Assembly (NCBI GenBank): GCA_014523625.1
Contig: JAATVP010000256.1
Span: 1-7,280 of the forward strand
Reading direction: 5' to 3'
Origin: Nitrososphaerales archaeon TH5896
GTDB lineage: Archaea > Thermoproteota > Nitrososphaeria > Nitrososphaerales > Nitrososphaeraceae
DNA length: 7,280 nt
Part shown: piece by piece, positions 5,077 to 7,280 of the stretch
Numbering within the stretch: position 1 is the stretch's first letter
Layout: each line of letters starts with the position of its first letter
Notes under the pieces: generated by a model
Database searches by the model: none
The model's input: only the letters and a program-made list of their open reading frames with translations
What the model was told of the DNA's origin: nothing
Program-made: the position numbers and the translations under genes

Positions 5077-5153
5077 GTGTATCTATTTTCAGAAAACTCA
5101 CATTTTTCTATACATGCCAGTTTCTGCATCTGTGCTTGGATACAACGTTAACA

Positions 5154-5960
5154 TCAACATACTACGAAATTTGCCTCTGGATATTCTGGATTGTTACCAA
5201 CAGCCACAAGTTTCCAATAATTTGCTGCAAGTACCCCATTGATTTCACAAGCGGATATGTTTTCTGCTCCACCATCAGTGCTTTCAGACATTAGGCTACC
5301 GTCAAAATTCGCATGACCTAGTCCTAGTACATGCCCAATTTCATGTCGTGCAATTTGTTCTAACTCAGAGTTGTGAAATCCACTACCAAAAATGCCCCCA
5401 GAAAGTGTCACTTCAATACTATCAATAAATCCTGTGTTATCAAATCTAAATTCAGTTTTTCCAGCTGCTATAGGAGCTCCATAATCAAATTCCTCGTCGT
5501 TTGCATCTTCATCACCATCAGAAAAAACTATTTCAACATCAGCCTCGCTGTCATCTTGTTTCTCTACAAAAATCAAATTATCAATCAATAGATCCCAGCC
5601 TTGTATTGCATTACGTACAGATTGTTTGCTATCTTCATCTCCCCCATCACTTATTTTGTATTCTAGTACCCCATCTGAAATCTTGTCTGACCAGGCACAA
5701 CATATCTGCAATAGATTCATATCATCAAGATCAATATCATCACCGCTATCGCCGTCATCCTCATCATCCTCATCTCTAGTGCTCTCTTCGTCATCATTAT
5801 CATCTGATTCCTGGTTATTCTCCACCGATGCCATTACAGGTATTGGAGATGAAATTATTTTTGCTGAAGGAATTATAGATAATAATAGCAGAATTAAGGC
5901 AAGCAATAGACACGGAGTAGAAAAAGTGAAACCAAATGCAGTGTTATGCTTCAAATTCAT
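5154..5960 (-). CDS. Secreted matrixin-like zinc metalloprotease (M10-type)
   Basis: The 268-residue product carries RHEIGHVLGLGH (205-216), the HExxHxxGxxH zinc site with H206, H210 and H216 as ligands and E207 as catalytic base, followed by SLMS (222-225), whose Met224 fits the metzincin Met-turn. An N-terminal hydrophobic stretch (about 16-36) looks like a signal peptide or anchor, so the enzyme acts outside the membrane. Residues 51-80 are almost all Asp and Glu. The catalytic domain appears to run from about 87 (CCAWSDKISDGVLEYKI) to 268. No PRCGxPD cysteine switch is seen, so the latency mechanism of animal matrixins is absent. C87, C88, C238 and the terminal C268 could form disulfides. 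A TATA box (6000-5993) sits about 37 bp before the ATG. The substrate is unknown. Confidence 0.88.
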   Translation of the reverse strand: MNLKHNTAFGFTFSTPCLLLALILLLLSIIPSAKIISSPIPVMASVENNQESDDNDDEESTRDEDDEDDGDSGDDIDLDDMNLLQICCAWSDKISDGVLEYKISDGGDEDSKQSVRNAIQGWDLLIDNLIFVEKQDDSEADVEIVFSDGDEDANDEEFDYGAPIAAGKTEFRFDNTGFIDSIEVTLSGGIFGSGFHNSELEQIARHEIGHVLGLGHANFDGSLMSESTDGGAENISACEINGVLAANYWKLVAVGNNPEYPEANFVVC

Positions 5961-5992
5961 TCCGTGAATTCTATTCTTCTTGTCAATCCCAG

Positions 5993-6000
5993 ATATATTT
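5993..6000 (-). promoter_or_regulatory. TATA box of the matrixin-like gene
   Basis: The minus strand reads AAATATAT, preceded by more A residues. It is centred about 37 bp before the ATG at 5960, predicting a leader of about 11 nt. Confidence 0.5.
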
Positions 6001-6231
6001 TTTTAATATTTGAAGGATGTTTAGGTGTTGTCCGGGGATACAGAGAGAGCAAATATTCGTATTTAATGTTGAATAAAGATAAGAAAGACATTATATAGAA
6101 GGGTAGATTATACATAAAATACAATAACATTTATTAAGTTAAATCCATGTGAACGTTGCAGAAAAAGATTACTATATCGTGTTCGTGATCTAATATTTTA
6201 CTTTACTTGATATTGCCAGTCACGTTTAATC
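6001..6231. other. AT-rich spacer, no gene supported
   Basis: Between the matrixin promoter and the stop of the cupredoxin-like gene I see no convincing gene, RNA or strong repeat. A minus-strand frame (5957-6115, 52 codons) overlaps the matrixin ATG by four bases, but it contains the matrixin TATA box and is unlike a protein. A T5 run on the minus strand near 6162-6166 could end the cupredoxin transcript. Confidence 0.4.
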
Positions 6232-7059
6232 TCAAATATACACATTATCTTTAACTAACTTTCCTAGTTTCTCTATTGCATCTGAGAGAGGTTGTTGTGT
6301 ACCATAAATTAGCAATGTATGTTCTCCGGATTTATTGTCGGGCCAAAACCCTCCCGGACAATAATCACAAGTAGCATATGTAAAATTATACTCACTCAGT
6401 ATATCAAATCCATCATTATTAAAGGCCTCTTTATAATACTGTAGAGAACCAGGATGAGATACACCGTCATTATCCTCAGTGTCCTCTACCTGGTTACCCG
6501 GAGTGTAAAATCCTCCTAATATTAGATTACCACTGGATGTCTCATTCTCCAAAACTGTTATTTTTGCTTCTTTAGTATCATAACTTTTGTCGACTATTTC
6601 GTAAGTTCCGGGATTTTGAAGTACTGTTGGTTTAGAGCTATTTGTATAATCTAATTGGTCAGTACTATAAACAGCATTACCTGTGCCATCCTGCAACTCA
6701 ATGGTGTGAGGGTGTGGTGTATCCCATGGTGCATCAGCATCCAAAAACAGTATACTAGTTCCTTTTGGTATTATGAGATTTGTTGGAACATAGTATGCAT
6801 TCCTATCGGTGATAAGCTTGTGCTTCTCGTCAGACCAATTCTCGTGTGCTTCGTTGGCAATCAGAATCACAAATGTTCCAACAGATGGGGGAACTTTCAT
6901 CGATTCCGATGAATGAACAGCTTCTGCCGTAGGAATATTACTAATATTTGCATTTGTATTGGTGGTTGCATAAGTTACATGTGGCGATGGGTAGGAGATC
7001 AAACAATAGGTTGATATCGCAAACACTAAGAATATTGCTATTTTGGACAGTAGCATCAT
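6232..7059 (-). CDS. Secreted cupredoxin-fold protein with C-terminal CxxC domain
   Basis: The 275-residue product has a signal peptide (1 to about 31, hydrophobic core 7-22). Residues about 61-170 look like a cupredoxin beta-barrel: FVILIANEA, NAYYVPTNLIIPKGTSILFLD, then APWDTPHPHTIEL and NPGTYEIVD. The HPH (116-118) is where an upstream His ligand would sit, but the PGTYEIVD loop lacks the usual C-x(n)-H-x(n)-M set, so type-1 copper binding is doubtful. A second domain (about 178-275) contains LGGFYTPGNQVED, SHPGSLQYYKEAF, TCDYCPGGFWPD (C231-x2-C234) and GEHTLLIYGTQQPL. I recall this tail from thaumarchaeal cupredoxins, but no function is known to me. A TATA box centred 26 bp before the ATG supports leaderless expression from M1 (or M2). 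It is probably an extracytoplasmic, possibly metal-binding protein. Confidence 0.75.
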   Translation of the reverse strand: MMLLSKIAIFLVFAISTYCLISYPSPHVTYATTNTNANISNIPTAEAVHSSESMKVPPSVGTFVILIANEAHENWSDEKHKLITDRNAYYVPTNLIIPKGTSILFLDADAPWDTPHPHTIELQDGTGNAVYSTDQLDYTNSSKPTVLQNPGTYEIVDKSYDTKEAKITVLENETSSGNLILGGFYTPGNQVEDTEDNDGVSHPGSLQYYKEAFNNDGFDILSEYNFTYATCDYCPGGFWPDNKSGEHTLLIYGTQQPLSDAIEKLGKLVKDNVYI

Positions 7060-7080
7060 GATCTAAATGTTTATCATAAA

Positions 7081-7090
7081 GATATATTTC
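7081..7090 (-). promoter_or_regulatory. TATA box of the cupredoxin-like gene
   Basis: The minus strand reads GAAATATATC, centred about 26 bp before the ATG at 7059, so transcription is predicted to start at the first base of the start codon (leaderless). Confidence 0.55.
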
Positions 7091-7126
7091 TTTTGGGTAT
7101 ATTATACTATCTATGAAACATGCAGC

Positions 7127-7222
7127 TCAGTCTGGTTCATTATTTTTAGTAACATTTAATGAGATCTCTTCTTGAGTCTCTTCGGAGTCAGCGTTTTTAG
7201 GTACATCATGATTGTCACACAT
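7127..7222 (-). CDS. Possible small acidic protein (31 aa)
   Basis: ATG at 7222 to TGA at 7129-7127 encodes 31 residues beginning MCDNHDVPKNADSEETQEEI. It is hydrophilic and acidic, with no hydrophobic core or recognised motif. A strong TATA-like element (7263-7252) is centred about 36 bp upstream, predicting a leader of about 10 nt, the same arrangement as the matrixin gene. It lies 67 bp before the cupredoxin-like gene on the same strand, which has its own TATA box. It may be a real small protein or the decoy reading of a non-coding transcript. Confidence 0.38.
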   Translation of the reverse strand: MCDNHDVPKNADSEETQEEISLNVTKNNEPD

Positions 7223-7251
7223 TAGTGATAACGAATATCTAATATTGTTGA

Positions 7252-7263
7252 CTATTTATATAA
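7252..7263 (-). promoter_or_regulatory. TATA-like box before the 31-residue ORF
   Basis: The minus strand reads TTATATAAATAG. It predicts transcription from about 7232 leftward, into the small ORF at 7222. Confidence 0.4.
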
Positions 7264-7280
7264 TGATGAACATAGTTAGC

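Noticed and set aside
5373..5967. Overlapping plus-strand ORFs rich in His, Ser and Pro
   Set aside because: They are antisense readings of the matrixin gene; the His- and Ser-rich runs are the complement of its Asp/Glu codons.
5957..6115. 52-codon minus-strand ORF overlapping the matrixin ATG by four bases
   Set aside because: The stop-start overlap looked operonic, but the ORF contains the matrixin TATA box and its product is unlike a protein.
1..7280. CRISPR array, tRNA, rRNA or insertion sequence
   Set aside because: No regularly spaced repeats with unique spacers, no cloverleaf-like sequence, and no transposase or flanking terminal repeats were seen on either strand.

Overview
The window is AT-rich DNA that looks archaeal, most likely from a soil-type ammonia-oxidising thaumarchaeon (Nitrososphaeria, Nitrosocosmicus/Nitrososphaera-like). 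The reasons are: (i) several genes have a TATA-like box 25-37 bp before the start codon with little or no leader, as in archaeal promoters; (ii) the protein families fit this group (short UDP-sugar dehydrogenase, secreted matrixin with an acidic stretch, two-domain cupredoxin-like secreted protein, DUF4242 and DUF3303-like small proteins); (iii) genes are mostly single, with long AT-rich spacers. The taxon is an inference from remembered family patterns; no search was run.

Layout. Positions 1-167 (minus) hold the N-terminal part of a putative membrane-anchored protein that runs off the left edge. Positions 168-1113 hold a sparse stretch with one doubtful 65-residue ORF and a DUF4242-like small protein (687-923, minus). 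Positions 1114-1665 hold a DUF3303-like small protein whose start is unclear, and an unexplained spacer with a possible tiny plus-strand ORF. A 77-residue protein of unknown function (1666-1899, minus) follows a UDP-sugar dehydrogenase (1943-2932, minus) across a 9-bp tandem repeat.

The central cassette is the most interesting part. The dehydrogenase and a polytopic membrane protein (3022-4236, plus) are divergently transcribed from an 89-bp gap that contains a perfect 30-bp inverted repeat (2966-2995). A TetR-family regulator (4335-4934, plus) lies directly downstream of the membrane protein. The simplest reading is a TetR-controlled divergent unit: the regulator binds the palindrome and switches the membrane protein, and perhaps the dehydrogenase, in response to an unknown ligand. 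The membrane protein carries an ungapped internal duplication of D-x3-H-x9-[ST]-P-x-H-x4-T-G, which suggests a symmetric His/Asp site of unknown function.

The right part encodes two exported proteins on the minus strand, each with its own promoter: a matrixin-like zinc metalloprotease (5154-5960) and a cupredoxin-fold protein that lacks an obvious type-1 copper Cys ligand (6232-7059). The window ends with a possible 31-residue acidic small protein (7127-7222, minus) that has a well-placed TATA box.
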